This document shows positions 44,781 to 55,332 of a DNA stretch of 64,000 bases, piece by piece. Numbering within the stretch: the first letter of the stretch is position 1; the number at the start of each line of letters is the position of its first letter. The stretch is from Acidimicrobiales bacterium (GTDB lineage: Bacteria; Actinomycetota; Acidimicrobiia; Acidimicrobiales; Bog-793). A model generated the notes under the pieces. The model did not search any database. It was given only the letters and a program-made list of their open reading frames with translations, and had not been told where the DNA came from. Location of the stretch: assembly GCA_035533595.1 (NCBI GenBank), contig DATLTN010000052.1, positions 33,555-97,554 of the forward strand. The letters run 5' to 3'. The position numbers and the translations under genes are program-made.

Positions 44781-44899
44781 GTTCGCCTGTGTCTGGCACG
44801 AGGGAGAGACGTGCCCCACGCGACCGGTCTGCTGATAGCTGCGACGGTCGGAGGCCGACCATGAGGTTGCCGTTGGGATTTGATTCCTGGCAGGCGAAC
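44781..44899. terminator. Nested inverted repeats between collagen-like and TPR genes
   Basis: In the 158-bp gap between the convergent stops, a 9-bp outer pair (GTTCGCCTG 44781-44789 / CAGGCGAAC 44891-44899) encloses two perfect hairpins: GGCACG-N9-CGTGCC (44795-44815) and GGTCGG-AGG-CCGACC (44846-44860). This could fold as a three-way junction. No T-tract follows, so a plain intrinsic terminator is not certain. Confidence 0.45.
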
Positions 44900-44917
44900 A
44901 GGCCTTAAGGGCGCGAG

Positions 44918-45610
44918 CTAGGTGGTCGAGGTCGCGTTCTCTCCCGGCAGCGGCAGGTACTTCGATGGGATCCGCGCGAGCAGCGACTTGTCGAGCGAGA
45001 CCGCGTAGTCGATCTGCACGTATCCCTCGGAGGTCTTCCCCGACTGGAGGAGGAGCAGGCCCAGGTTGAACGCCACGGCCGCGGGTTGCGACAGGTTCGG
45101 AAGCTTCTGGATCTGCTCGTACAAACTGATCGCGGCGGCTGGGTTGGTCACCGTCTCGATCTCCGCGAGATTGAAGAGCGCCGGCTGGTAGTCCGGCTTG
45201 AGCAGCAGTGCCTTCTCGTAGGCGCTCGTCGCGTCGCTCGGATCCGAGGCCTGCTGGTAGATGAGCCCGAGGTCGTAGTAGGCGAAGCTGTTCAACGGGT
45301 CGAGCTTCAGGATCTTCACATAGATCTTCTCGGCAGCAGAGAGCCTGCCGGCGCTCAGCAGGTTGCCCGCCTGCTGGAACAGGAGGTTCTCCTGGGCTGA
45401 GGTGCTCGCCGTGCGGTGCCCCGGCACGGCGAAGTGGTCGACCGCGACTCCGCCGCCGAACGCGGCGAGCACCACGACCACCAAGAGCAATCGACGCGCG
45501 CGACGGCCGCGGAAACGGCCCCGGATCGGGCGCGGCACCTCGGCTGCCGTGTTGGGCAGGATGTGCGGGCCGAAAGCACCCACCGGCCGGGCAGCAGGCG
45601 GCGCGCTCAC
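44918..45610 (-). CDS. Membrane-anchored TPR protein
   Basis: A 230-residue type-II membrane protein. A basic cytoplasmic tail (PIRGRFRGRRARR) precedes one membrane helix (LLLVVVVLAAFGGGVAVDHF), so the rest lies outside. The external part has three to four TPR-like repeats (residues about 72-210). These include NLLSAGRLSAAEKIYVKILKLDPLN, AYYDLGLIYQQASDPSDATSAYEKALLLKPD and AVAFNLGLLLLQSGKTSEGYVQIDYAVSLD. TPRs bind peptides, so it could hold or assemble an envelope protein; its convergent neighbour is the collagen-like protein. I chose GTG 45610 because codons upstream are low-complexity; the frame is open to 45823. Confidence 0.75.
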   Translation of the reverse strand: MSAPPAARPVGAFGPHILPNTAAEVPRPIRGRFRGRRARRLLLVVVVLAAFGGGVAVDHFAVPGHRTASTSAQENLLFQQAGNLLSAGRLSAAEKIYVKILKLDPLNSFAYYDLGLIYQQASDPSDATSAYEKALLLKPDYQPALFNLAEIETVTNPAAAISLYEQIQKLPNLSQPAAVAFNLGLLLLQSGKTSEGYVQIDYAVSLDKSLLARIPSKYLPLPGENATSTT

Positions 45611-46032
45611 GACGGCGCGCTCCGCGGCAGCCCTGCCGCGAGGGCGCGCCCGCGGGCAGCCTGTCGAAAATCGCCGGAGGATTCCGGTGGGTAAGCGGGC
45701 GCGCCGAGCGCGCCGTCGCGTCCGCCGCTCAATGCGCGCACCGAAATACTGTACAAGCGATTCTGCGTAGCACCTGTTCAATGCGGTAATGGATGTGCGC
45801 CGTGCGCTTGGGATCCCGGCCACAGCACTCCCCCGAACCGCCTGCTATTCCAGGTGGCACCCATTTTTGATCTGGCTCTCCGGCGCCCGCATGCTTCCTC
45901 TTATCGACCACTCGCTGCGCGCACTTGGTGACGAGGGGTGTTCAAGGGCATCTGGACATTCCGATGTCGTACGCGGGCATTGCGGCCCGGGTGACTGCCG
46001 GCGGGCCGCGGATCCCGTCATACGATGGCCGT
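45611..46032. other. Divergent gap between TPR gene and thiO
   Basis: About 420 bp with no supported gene. Minus-strand TACAGT (45748-45753) could be a -10 for the TPR gene, giving a leader of about 130 nt. I looked for a TPP riboswitch before thiO and found neither the CTGAGA-type nor the ACCTGATCTGGRTAATRCC element. The right end holds the thiO box described separately. Confidence 0.4.
46021..46026 (+). promoter_or_regulatory. Possible leaderless -10 box for thiO
   Basis: TACGAT lies 6 nt before the thiO ATG and there is no Shine-Dalgarno between them, as at ruvC and pafA. The -35 region is not clear. Confidence 0.4.
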
Positions 46033-47159
46033 ATGGCCGCTCTCGACCTCGCCGTTGTCGGGTCCGGCGTCGTCGGCCTCACCGCGGCATGGAGGCTCGC
46101 GAGCACCGGCCAACGGGTGGTGGTCGTGGACGCGCACCCCGGGCGCGGCGCCTCCTACGCCGCTGCCGGCATGATCGCCCCCGTCACCGAGGCCGCCTTC
46201 GGCGAGGAGGCCGTCACCGCGATCGCGCTGCGGGCCGCCGATGGCTGGCCCGCCTTCGCCGCCGCGCTCGAGCAGGCGAGTGGCTTCAGCGTCGGCCTCG
46301 AGCAGCGCGGCACGCTCCTCGTCGCGGCGGACCGCTCGGACCGGGCACAGCTCGAGCAGCTCCTCGAGTACCACCGCGAGCTCGGCCTCGATTCGCGCTG
46401 GTGCCGGGCGAGCGAGTGCCGCTCCCTCGAGCCCCTTCTCGACCCGGCGATCAGCGGCGGGCTCTTCGCTGCCGGGGACCGGCAGGTCGACAACCGGCGC
46501 CTGCTCGCGGCGCTCGCGACCGCGGCGGCGGGCGCGGGCGCGACCTTCCTCACCGACGAGGTGGTCTCGCTCATCGAGGACGAGGGCGGAGTGTGCGGCG
46601 TGCGCACCCGTGGCGGTCGCGAGCTCGCGGCGGCGCGCACGCTGCTCGCGAGCGGTGCGGCGCTCACCCCGTTCGCCCCGGCGGACCTCCCGCAGCCGCG
46701 GCCGGTGAAGGGCCAGATCCTCCGGCTGCGCACCCCGGCCGCGGGCCCCTGGCTGAGCCGAACGGTGCGGGCAGTCGTGCGCGGCCAGTCCGTCTACGTC
46801 GTCCCCCGCGGCGACGGCCGTGTCGTCGTCGGCGCCACCGTCGAGGAGCACGGCGACCCCCGGCGCGTCACGGTCGGTGGCGTCTACGAGCTGCTGCGCG
46901 ACGCCGTGCAGGTGCTGCCGGCGCTGAAGGAGTTCGAGCTCCTCGAGAGCTTCGCCGCCGCCCGCCCCGGCTCGCCGGACAATGCGCCGCTCGTCGGCGC
47001 GACCTCGATCCCCGGCCTCTATCTCGCGACCGGCCACTACCGCCACGGGATCCTCCTCGCCCCGGTGACGGCTGCCGTGCTGGAAGCGGTGCTGAGCGGC
47101 ACCGCGCCGCCTGCCTGGAGCACACCGCTCGACCCGGCCCGCTTCGCCCCGGCGCTCCG

Positions 47160-47163
<4 letters not shown>
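46033..47163 (+). CDS. thiO: Glycine oxidase ThiO
   Basis: FAD enzyme that oxidises glycine to iminoglycine (dehydroglycine) for the thiazole half of thiamine. The 376-residue protein begins with the dinucleotide-binding LDLAVVGSGVVGLTAAWRLASTGQRVVVVD and has GASYAAAGMIAP near the flavin. The C-terminal block PDNAPLVGATSIPGLYLATGHYRHGILLAP is typical of the DAO family. ATG 46033 is chosen over an upstream extension because it directly precedes the Rossmann strand and fits a leaderless start. Its stop overlaps thiS (ATGA). Confidence 0.95.
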
Positions 47164-48157
<994 letters not shown>

Positions 48158-48158
48158 G

Positions 48159-48989
48159 GTGGCGCGCCGCTCCTCCACCCCGCCGGTCGTGCTCACGATC
48201 GCGGGCACCGACTCCGGCGGGGGGGCGGGCATCGCCGCCGACCTCCGGAGCTTCGCCGCGCACGGCGCCTTCGGCACCCTCGTCGTCACCGCGGTCACCG
48301 CCCAGAACACCCTCGGCGTGCAGGCGGTCGCCGCCCAGCCCGCGGAGATCGTCGACGCCCAGATCGCCTCGGTCCTCGCCGACCTGCCGGTCGCCGCGGT
48401 GAAGAGCGGCATGCTCGCCAACGCCGAGATCGTGAAGGTGGTGACGGCGTGGGCGGAGCGGGGCGCGCTCCCCCAGCTCGTCGTCGACCCGGTGATGGTC
48501 GCCGCCTCCGGCGGCCAGCTCCTCGACGCCGGCGGGCTCGCCGCCTACCGCGAGCTCCTCTCCTCGGCCTTCCTCGTCACCCCGAACGCCCCCGAGGCGG
48601 CAATGCTCCTCGGCGGCGCCGTCGAGAGCCGCAGCGACCTCCGCGAGGCGGCCCGCGCCCTCGGCGCGCTCGGCGCCGGGGCCGCGCTCGTGAAGGGAGG
48701 GCACCTCGCGGGCGACGAGTCCGTCGACGTCCTCTACGCGAAGGGCGCGCTCACCGAGTTCCACGCGCCGCGCCTCGCGAGCGCGCACACCCACGGCACC
48801 GGCTGCACGCTCTCGGCGGCGATCGCCGCCGGGCTGGCGGGGGGGATGGGTCTCCTCGGCGCGGTCGAGCGGGCAAAGCGCTACGTCACCGCGGCGATCG
48901 CCGCCGCCGCCTCCTGGGAGCTCGGCGCCGGCCCGGGGCCCCTCGACCACGGGGTCTGGGGGACCTCCCAGGGCGGCTCAGTCAGCTGA
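48159..48989 (+). CDS. thiD: Hydroxymethylpyrimidine (phosphate) kinase ThiD
   Basis: Phosphorylates HMP and HMP-phosphate to give the pyrimidine half of thiamine. The 276-residue ribokinase-like protein has LTIAGTDSGGGAGIAADLRSF, VTAVTAQNTLGVQ, VDPVMVAASG, VTPNAPEAAMLL and the active-site block ASAHTHGTGCTLSAAIAAGLA with the catalytic Asp replaced in the usual place by the THGTGC anion hole region. GTG 48159 is one base after the thiG stop. The last 8 bp overlap the convergent serS. Confidence 0.94.
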   Translation: MARRSSTPPVVLTIAGTDSGGGAGIAADLRSFAAHGAFGTLVVTAVTAQNTLGVQAVAAQPAEIVDAQIASVLADLPVAAVKSGMLANAEIVKVVTAWAERGALPQLVVDPVMVAASGGQLLDAGGLAAYRELLSSAFLVTPNAPEAAMLLGGAVESRSDLREAARALGALGAGAALVKGGHLAGDESVDVLYAKGALTEFHAPRLASAHTHGTGCTLSAAIAAGLAGGMGLLGAVERAKRYVTAAIAAAASWELGAGPGPLDHGVWGTSQGGSVS

Positions 48990-50217
48990 CGCTCGCCGCG
49001 GTGTGCTCGAGGCGCGGCGGCGCGCCGAACGCGTGCAGCACCTCGGGGACCGCCACCGCGCCCTGCTCGTCCTGGAAGGACTCGAGGATCGCGACGAGGA
49101 AGCGGGCGGTCATCGCCGTCCCGTTCAAGGTGTGCGGGTGGCGGAGCTGGTCGCCCTCGCGCATCCGCGTCCCGAGGCGGCGCGCCTGGTAGTCGGTGGT
49201 GTTCGAGCAGGAGGTGATCTCCCGGTAGCGCCCCTGGGAGGGCATCCACGCCTCGATGTCGTACTTTTTCGCCGCGGAGGGGCCGAGGTCGCCGGCCGCG
49301 GTGTTTACCACCCGGTAGGCGAGGCCGAGACCGCTGACGATCGCCTCCTCGGCGGCGAGGATCATCTCGTGGGTTTCCTCAGAGTCCTCCGGCGTGGTGA
49401 AGACGAACATCTCCACCTTGTCGAACTGGTGGACCCGGAAGATGCCGCGCGTGTCGCGCCCTGCGGCGCCGGCCTCGCGCCGGAAGCACGTCGAGTAGCC
49501 GGCGTAGCGCAGCGGCAGCGACTCCGCCTCGAGGATCTCGCCGAGGTGCAGGCCGGCGAGGGCGACCTCGGAGGTGCCCGTCAGGTAGAGGCCGTCCGGC
49601 GAGACCTGGTAGAGGTTCGCCTCCTCGGTCGGCAGGAACCCGGTCCCGTACATCGCCTCCTCGCGGACGAGCACCGGCGGCAGCACCGGAACGAAGCCGA
49701 GCGGCAGCAGGCTGTCCAGTGCGTAGCGGTAGAGGCTGAGCTCGACGAGCGCGGAGTCGCCCATCCGGTAGGCGAAGCGGGTTCCTGAGAGACGGGCGCC
49801 GCGCTCCTGGTCGAAATCGCCGAGGGCGAGGTGGTCGCGGGGCTCGAAGCCGAAGCTCGGCGGCTCGCCGACGCGTCGCACCTCGACGGCGTCCTCGTCG
49901 CTCACGCCGTCCGGCGCGCTCGCGGAGGGCGGGTTCGGGACGCGCGCGAGGAGGGCGTCGCGCTCAGCGGCGAGCGCCTCGAGGCGCTCCTCGACGAGGC
50001 GCAGCTCCTCTTTGGTCGCGAGCAGCGCACGGCGCTCCTCGTCGGTGGGACGCCCCTTCAACTTCGTGCGTGCGCGCAGCTCGTCAGCGATCGCGGTCTG
50101 CTCCCTCCAGCGCTCGTCGACGGTGAGCAGCTCGTCGAAGAGCTCCGCCGCGCCCTTGCGGGCGAGGGCGGCGCGCACCGACGCCGGATCCTGGCGTGCG
50201 GCGCGGATGTCGATCAC
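48982..50217 (-). CDS. serS: Seryl-tRNA synthetase
   Basis: Class-II synthetase charging tRNA-Ser. The 411-residue protein has an N-terminal long helical arm (about 30-100), which contacts the tRNA long variable arm. The catalytic domain has motif 2 YSTCFRREAGAAGRDTRGIFRVHQFDKVE, EITSCSNTTDYQARRL, and motif 3 NGTAMTARFLVAILESFQ. GTG 50217 overlaps the secF stop (GTGA). It is the last gene of the yajC-secD-secF run, an uncommon partner for it. Confidence 0.96.
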   Translation of the reverse strand: MIDIRAARQDPASVRAALARKGAAELFDELLTVDERWREQTAIADELRARTKLKGRPTDEERRALLATKEELRLVEERLEALAAERDALLARVPNPPSASAPDGVSDEDAVEVRRVGEPPSFGFEPRDHLALGDFDQERGARLSGTRFAYRMGDSALVELSLYRYALDSLLPLGFVPVLPPVLVREEAMYGTGFLPTEEANLYQVSPDGLYLTGTSEVALAGLHLGEILEAESLPLRYAGYSTCFRREAGAAGRDTRGIFRVHQFDKVEMFVFTTPEDSEETHEMILAAEEAIVSGLGLAYRVVNTAAGDLGPSAAKKYDIEAWMPSQGRYREITSCSNTTDYQARRLGTRMREGDQLRHPHTLNGTAMTARFLVAILESFQDEQGAVAVPEVLHAFGAPPRLEHTAASVS

Positions 50218-51581
50218 CGTCTGCCGCCTCGCGGTCGGTTGCGCGACGCCGGGCGCCGCAGCTGCGGCCGGGCGCCGGGGCTGCTCGCTCGCGGGGAGTT
50301 GGGACGCGTCAGGCCGCCCGCCCGCTCGCCTTGGTCGCCGGGGGCGCCCCGCGCGGAGACCTCGGCGCTCGGGCTGCGGGCGACGTCGAGCGCGGAGAGC
50401 AGGAGGCGCTCGCCGCCGCGGGCGAGGAGGCGCTCGCGCAGCTGGCGGTAGCGGGGCTCGCGCTCCTTCAGCATCGCGACGAGCGGCGAGGCGATGAAGA
50501 TCGAGGAGTAGGCACCGGTCGTCAGCCCGACGAGGAGGGCGAGGCCGAAGTACTGCAGCGTCGTCGCACCGAGCACCTGCGCACCGAGGACGAGCACCGC
50601 GAGGATCGGCATGATCGCCACGAGGGAGGTGTTGATCGAGCGCGCCAGCGTCTGGTTCATCGACAGGTTCACGAGGTCAGAGATGGTGAGCCGGTCGCGG
50701 ACCGAGAGGTGGCGAAGGTTGTCGCGGACGCGGTCGAAGACGACGATCGTGTCGTAGAGGGAGTAACCGAGGATCGTGAGGAAGGCGACCACGGTGTCCG
50801 GAGTGACCTCGAGGCCGGTGAGCGAGTAGATCCCGACCGTGACGAGGATGTCGTGGAGGACCGCGATGATCGCCGCGAACGCCATCCGCCACTCGAAGAA
50901 GGCCGAGATGTACACGGCGATGAGGACGAAGAAGACGATCAGCGCCTCGATCGCCTTGTGGGTGATCTGGCCGCCCCAGGAGGGGCCGACCGAGTCGATC
51001 GAGACCGCGCTGACGTCGGCGTGCGCGGCCGAGGCGAGGGCGGCCGCGACCTCCTTGGAGACCGCCGCCGCCTGCGCCTGGCTCTGACCTTTCGGGAGCT
51101 TCGCCTCGACCTGGATGTTGCGCGTCGCTCCGGTGCCGAGGACGGTGATCGTCTCGCCCGAGAGCATCGGGAGGTCGCTCTGCACCTGGGGGATGGTGAG
51201 GGTCGTCGTCTTCACCGTCCACGAGCTGCCGCCGACGAAGTCGATCCCGAGGTTGAGGCCGCGCGTCGCGAGCGAGACCACGCCGGCGAGGAGCACGACC
51301 CCCGAGATGGTGAACCAGATGCGTCGCCGGCGCACGAAGTCGACGCGCGTCTCGCCGTAGTAGAGGCGGCTGAAGAAGCCGCGTGCCTGCGCGGCGGGCG
51401 GCGCGACGATCGGCTCCTCCGCGATCTCGCGAGGCTCTGCCGCTGCGGGAGGGGGCGGTGGTTGCGGGGCGGTGGCGGCGGGGGGGACGACCTCGGAGAC
51501 CTCCGCTACCTCGACGTCCTCCGGCGGCCGGGCGGGCTCCTCGCCGCCCGCCGAGCCCGGCCGGATCCGGTCGGGGCTCAC
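50214..51581 (-). CDS. secF: Protein translocase subunit SecF
   Basis: Membrane subunit that uses proton-motive force to help Sec translocation. The 455-residue protein has a Pro/Glu-rich cytoplasmic N-terminus (about 1-60), then six membrane helices with the signature GLNLGIDFVGGSSWTV and a periplasmic domain. It also shows FFEWRMAFAAIIAVLHDILVTVGIYSLTGLEV, ILGYSLYDTIVVFDRVRDNL and MNQTLARSINTSLVAI. The C-terminal tail is basic. GTG 51581 overlaps the secD stop (GTGA) and its own stop overlaps serS. Confidence 0.95.
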   Translation of the reverse strand: MSPDRIRPGSAGGEEPARPPEDVEVAEVSEVVPPAATAPQPPPPPAAAEPREIAEEPIVAPPAAQARGFFSRLYYGETRVDFVRRRRIWFTISGVVLLAGVVSLATRGLNLGIDFVGGSSWTVKTTTLTIPQVQSDLPMLSGETITVLGTGATRNIQVEAKLPKGQSQAQAAAVSKEVAAALASAAHADVSAVSIDSVGPSWGGQITHKAIEALIVFFVLIAVYISAFFEWRMAFAAIIAVLHDILVTVGIYSLTGLEVTPDTVVAFLTILGYSLYDTIVVFDRVRDNLRHLSVRDRLTISDLVNLSMNQTLARSINTSLVAIMPILAVLVLGAQVLGATTLQYFGLALLVGLTTGAYSSIFIASPLVAMLKEREPRYRQLRERLLARGGERLLLSALDVARSPSAEVSARGAPGDQGERAGGLTRPNSPRASSPGARPQLRRPASRNRPRGGRR

Positions 51582-53098
51582 TGGCCCTCGTGGAACGCGA
51601 GGCCGCGCGCCACGCCGAGGTGACGGGCCTCGGTGAAGACGCGGTTGCGACCGAGGAGGATGACGAGCGGCCGGGTGAAGATGTACGCGGTGACCACGTC
51701 GACGAGCGTCGAGAGACCGAGCATGAACGCGAAGCCGCGCACCGCCCCGACCGAGAGGAGCCACAGCACGAGGGCGCCGATGAACGAGACCGCGTCGGCG
51801 GAGAGGATCGTGCGGTAGGCCGAACGGAAACCCCGGTCGACCGCGGCGCGGATCGATCGCCCGGCGCGCACCTCGTCCTTCAGCCGTTCGAAGTAGACGA
51901 TGTAGCTGTCGACGGTGATGCCGACCGAGACGATGAGCCCCGTCACCCCTGACAGGTCGAGGGTGAGGCCGAGCGAGGAGGCGCTCAGCAGTGAGATGAA
52001 GCCGTAGAGGAAGGCCGCCGTGGTCACGAGGCCGAGGACGACGACGATGCCGAGCGCCCGGTAGTAGAAGATCGTGTAGAGCATCACGAGCAACAGGCCG
52101 AGGAGGCCCGCGAGCAGGCCGGCGTGCAGCGAGGCCTTGCCGAGGGTCGGCGAGACGATCTCGGTGGTGAGCGGCTTCACCGTCACCGGCAGCGCGCCGG
52201 AGCTGAGCAGCTGGCCGAGCTGGTTGGCGCTCGCCTGGTTGAAGTTCCCCGAGACCTGCCCCGAGCCGGGGAAGGACTGCGACTCGATGATCGGCACCGA
52301 GATGAGCGAGCCGTCGAGGTCGTCGGCGACGAGCTGGCCGTAGTACTGGTGCGCGAGGGCGTTGAACAGCGTCGAGCCCTTGCCGGTGAGGTCGAAGACG
52401 ACGACCCACTGGTTGGTCTGGGTGTCGAGGGCGGCGTAGGCCTTGGAGATGATCTGGCCGTTCACGATCTGGTTGTTGATCACCGCCGGGCCGAGGACGT
52501 AGCGGTTGCTCGTCCCCGCGCCGATCGGGAGGATCACGTTCTGGCGCGCCACGGTGTCGGTGTCGTCCTGGTCAGGCGTGGTCGTCGGGTAGCTCGCGTA
52601 CTGCGGGTCGACGCCGGCCGCCGGGGGCACGTAGTTCTGGGTCGAGGAGTCGTAGGTCCCGGACTGCAGGAAGTTGTACTGCGAGGGGCAGGTGGGGGGC
52701 ACCTTGTAGGCGGGGGGCTGGCCGTGCACGAGCTTCGGGCCGGAATAGGCGGGCGCCTCGCAGAGCACCGGGCGGAAGTAGATCTGCGCGGTCTTGCCGA
52801 TCGTGTCGAGGATCGTCTGCTGGTTCTTCGCCCCCGGCAGCTGCACGACGACGTCGCCGCCCTGGGTGGTGATGTTCGGCTGGGAGACGCCGAGGCCGTT
52901 GACGCGGATCACCATGATGTTCGCGACGTTCTGCAGCGTCGCCTGGTCGACAGGGCGGACGGGCTTGTAGACGACGGAGAGCCCGCCCTCGAGGTCGAGG
53001 CCGAGGTGCGGCGACCAGCCGAGGCCGAGGGCGACGCCGAGCATTCCGAAGCAGGCGATCGTGCAGAGCAGCACGCTCGCCACGAGGCGTCGTCCCAA
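51578..53098 (-). CDS. secD: Protein translocase subunit SecD
   Basis: Partner of SecF in Sec-dependent secretion. The 506-residue protein has an N-terminal membrane helix, the conserved LGLDLEGGLSVVYKP, the extracellular P1 domain (DQATLQNVANIMVIRVNGLGVSQPNI), an unusually Tyr/Asp-rich loop (about 170-200) and five C-terminal helices. It ends with GLTLDLSGVTGLIVSVGITVDSYIVYFERLKDEVRAG. Start is TTG at 53098, directly abutting the yajC stop; other in-frame starts are further in and would cut the first helix. Confidence 0.93.
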   Translation of the reverse strand: MGRRLVASVLLCTIACFGMLGVALGLGWSPHLGLDLEGGLSVVYKPVRPVDQATLQNVANIMVIRVNGLGVSQPNITTQGGDVVVQLPGAKNQQTILDTIGKTAQIYFRPVLCEAPAYSGPKLVHGQPPAYKVPPTCPSQYNFLQSGTYDSSTQNYVPPAAGVDPQYASYPTTTPDQDDTDTVARQNVILPIGAGTSNRYVLGPAVINNQIVNGQIISKAYAALDTQTNQWVVVFDLTGKGSTLFNALAHQYYGQLVADDLDGSLISVPIIESQSFPGSGQVSGNFNQASANQLGQLLSSGALPVTVKPLTTEIVSPTLGKASLHAGLLAGLLGLLLVMLYTIFYYRALGIVVVLGLVTTAAFLYGFISLLSASSLGLTLDLSGVTGLIVSVGITVDSYIVYFERLKDEVRAGRSIRAAVDRGFRSAYRTILSADAVSFIGALVLWLLSVGAVRGFAFMLGLSTLVDVVTAYIFTRPLVILLGRNRVFTEARHLGVARGLAFHEGQ

Positions 53099-53548
53099 CT
53101 ACTTGGTCCCTCCCCCGCCTTCGGGGTTCTCCTCCTCGCCCTTCGGCCACCAGGGCTCGTTCGGGGCGGCGTCGGGACCGGCGTCAGACTGGTCCTCGGA
53201 GTACTCGCCCTCGGGCGCGGGCGGGTCCACGCGGCGCGCGATCGCCGAGCGCAGCACGGTCATCGTGTGGCCGTGGCCGCTCTCGATCACGACGCGGTCG
53301 CCGTGGAGCGACAGCACGACGCCGACGATGCCCGAGGTCGTCACGACCTCGTCGCCGACCTCGAAGGTGCGCGTCTGGGACTGCTGCTGGCGGAGGCGGT
53401 TGCGCTGCGGGCGCAGGTAGAGGAAGTAGACCGCGAGGAAGCCGAGCAGGAGGATCGGGAGGAGGTAGCTCCCGCCGCTGCTCTTCTTCGCCGTGGACGC
53501 GACCAGGGTCGCGTGGTTGAGCAGAGTGCTGAGTTCGGTCATGGTCAC
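53099..53548 (-). CDS. yajC: Preprotein translocase accessory protein YajC
   Basis: A 149-residue protein of the SecDF-YajC complex. It has a short periplasmic N-terminus and one membrane helix (YLLPILLLGFLAVYFLYLRP), followed by QRNRLRQQQSQTRTFEVGDEVVTTSGIVGVV, the standard YajC core. The extended Pro/Glu/Gly-rich tail is longer than in E. coli. GTG 53548 or ATG 53542 are both possible; neither has a Shine-Dalgarno on the coding strand. It is encoded immediately upstream of secD. Confidence 0.93.
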   Translation of the reverse strand: MTMTELSTLLNHATLVASTAKKSSGGSYLLPILLLGFLAVYFLYLRPQRNRLRQQQSQTRTFEVGDEVVTTSGIVGVVLSLHGDRVVIESGHGHTMTVLRSAIARRVDPPAPEGEYSEDQSDAGPDAAPNEPWWPKGEEENPEGGGGTK

Positions 53549-53638
53549 CGTTTCAGGAGGAACTGGCCCGCTGACTGTAGCCGGAGCACCCCGCAGGTAC
53601 GCGTCCGCGGCGCCGCCGGCGGCCGGGGGCCGTGCGCC

Positions 53639-54730
53639 TCAGAAAAGTGGCGTCGCTCCGCCGCTGTTCGCTGTGAGCGGGCTGCCGTAGGCGGCGGGGA
53701 GCGGGAGGCCGAGGTGCTCGTAGGCGCCCGGGGCCGCGACCCGCCCACGCGGCGTGCGCAGCAGCAGGCCGCGCTGCAGGAGATAGGGCTCGTAGACGTC
53801 CTCGATCGTCTCGGGCTCCTCCCCGACGCTCACCGCGAGGGTCGTGAGCCCGACCGGCCGGCCGGCGAAGTGCACGCAGAGCATCTCGAGGAGGCGGCGG
53901 TCGAGGCGGTCGAGCCCCGCGTGGTCGACCCCGAAGAGCTCACAGCCGCGGCGCGCCGCCTCGAGGGTGATCACCCCCTCCTCGCGGACCTCGACGAAGT
54001 CGCGGACCCTGCGCAGCAGGCGGATCGCGAGGCGCGGCGTGCCCCGCGACCGGGAGGCGATCTCGCGCGCCCCGCCGAGGTCGCACTCGACGTCGAGCAG
54101 CCGACCGGTACGGGTGACGATCTCCTCGAGCTCGTCCACCTGATAGTGCTCGAGGCGCTCGACGAAGCCGAAGCGGTCGCGCAGCGGGCCCGTGACGAGG
54201 CCGGTGCGCGTCGTCGCGCCGACGAGCGTGAAGCGCGGAAGGCCGAGGCGGACCGAGCGGGCCGTCGGCCCCTTGCCGATCACGATGTCGATCTCGCCGT
54301 CTTCCATCGCGGGGTAGAGGATCTCCTCGACGGTGCGGTTCAGGCGGTGGATCTCGTCGATGAAGAGCACGTCGCCCTCGCCGAGGCCGGAGAGGATCGC
54401 CGCGAGGTCGCCGCCGCGCGAGAGCGCCGGACCGGAGGTGATCCGCAGCCCCGCCCCCATCTCGGTGGCGACGATCCCCGCGAGGGTCGTCTTGCCGAGG
54501 CCCGGGGGGCCGCCGAAGAGGAGGTGGTCGACGGGCTGCTCACGGCGGCGGGCCGCCTCGAGGACGATCGCCAGGTGCTCCTTCAACGCCCGCTGGCCGA
54601 CGAAGTCCGCGAGCCGACGCGGCCGCAGGCCGGCCTCGATCGCCTCCTCCTGGGGGTCGGCGACGGCCGAGACGGCGCGCGCCGCGTCCTCGAGCTCATC
54701 GCCGCCGACCACGACGCGCCGCGGGCTCAC
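53639..54730 (-). CDS. ruvB: Holliday junction branch-migration ATPase RuvB
   Basis: AAA+ motor that drives branch migration with RuvA. The 363-residue protein has [18 protein letters not shown], Walker [17 protein letters not shown], Walker [45 protein letters not shown] and the Arg-finger region. A winged-helix C-terminal domain ([29 protein letters not shown]) completes it. GTG 54730 overlaps the ruvA stop (GTGA). It is third in ruvC-ruvA-ruvB. Confidence 0.97.
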   Translation of the reverse strand: MSPRRVVVGGDELEDAARAVSAVADPQEEAIEAGLRPRRLADFVGQRALKEHLAIVLEAARRREQPVDHLLFGGPPGLGKTTLAGIVATEMGAGLRITSGPALSRGGDLAAILSGLGEGDVLFIDEIHRLNRTVEEILYPAMEDGEIDIVIGKGPTARSVRLGLPRFTLVGATTRTGLVTGPLRDRFGFVERLEHYQVDELEEIVTRTGRLLDVECDLGGAREIASRSRGTPRLAIRLLRRVRDFVEVREEGVITLEAARRGCELFGVDHAGLDRLDRRLLEMLCVHFAGRPVGLTTLAVSVGEEPETIEDVYEPYLLQRGLLLRTPRGRVAAPGAYEHLGLPLPAAYGSPLTANSGGATPLF

Positions 54731-55332
54731 CGCTGCGGCGCCAACGCGGCGAGCGCCTCGCGCAGCAGCGCCTCCACCGCCCCCTCGGGCGGGAGGCCCT
54801 CGAGGACGGCGCGGATCTCCTCGTTGCGGTAGCCGAGGGCGAGGAGCGCCTCGCGCACCTCGCCGCGCCCGCCCGCGTCCGAGCCCGCGGCGCTCGGCAC
54901 GAAGGCGGGGGCGAGGACCTCGAGGCGCGAGGAGAGCTCGATGCACAGCCGCTGCGCGGTCTTGCGGCCGATCCCCGGCACGAGACAGAGCTGGTCGAGG
55001 TCGGCCTCGCTCACCGCCTGGGCCAGCGAGGCGGGCGTGTGCACCGAGAGGATCGCGAGCGCGAGCGCCGGGCCGACGCCGTGCGCGGTGATCAGCAGCT
55101 CGAAGGCGCGGCGGCCGGCGCGGTCCCCGAAGCCGTAGAGGGTGAGCTCCCCCTCGCGCACGTGGGTGTGGATCGAGAGCGCGACCGGGTCACCGAGCGG
55201 CGGCAGCGCGACCGCCTCGCGCGCGCCCACGAGGACGCGGTAGCCGACGCCCTGCACGTCGACCTCGACCTCGACGGCGTGGTCGCCGGAGGGCTCGACG
55301 GCGGCGACCGAGCCGGTGAGGGCGCCGATCAC
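54727..55332 (-). CDS. ruvA: Holliday junction-binding protein RuvA
   Basis: Tetrameric protein that holds the four-way junction flat. The 201-residue protein has an N-terminal OB domain ([54 protein letters not shown]). It has two helix-hairpin-helix motifs ([13 protein letters not shown] and [16 protein letters not shown]) and a C-terminal UBA-like domain ([21 protein letters not shown]) for RuvB. GTG 55332 overlaps the ruvC stop (GTGA). Confidence 0.96.
   Translation of the reverse strand: MIGALTGSVAAVEPSGDHAVEVEVDVQGVGYRVLVGAREAVALPPLGDPVALSIHTHVREGELTLYGFGDRAGRRAFELLITAHGVGPALALAILSVHTPASLAQAVSEADLDQLCLVPGIGRKTAQRLCIELSSRLEVLAPAFVPSAAGSDAGGRGEVREALLALGYRNEEIRAVLEGLPPEGAVEALLREALAALAPQR

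Noticed and set aside
45611..45823. N-terminal extension of the TPR protein to 301 residues
   Set aside because: The added residues are Arg-rich and low-complexity, with no ribosome site; GTG 45610 gives a normal tail plus membrane anchor.
45780..46032. TPP riboswitch before thiO
   Set aside because: The CTGAGA and ACCTGATCTGG-type elements are absent and the start looks leaderless.
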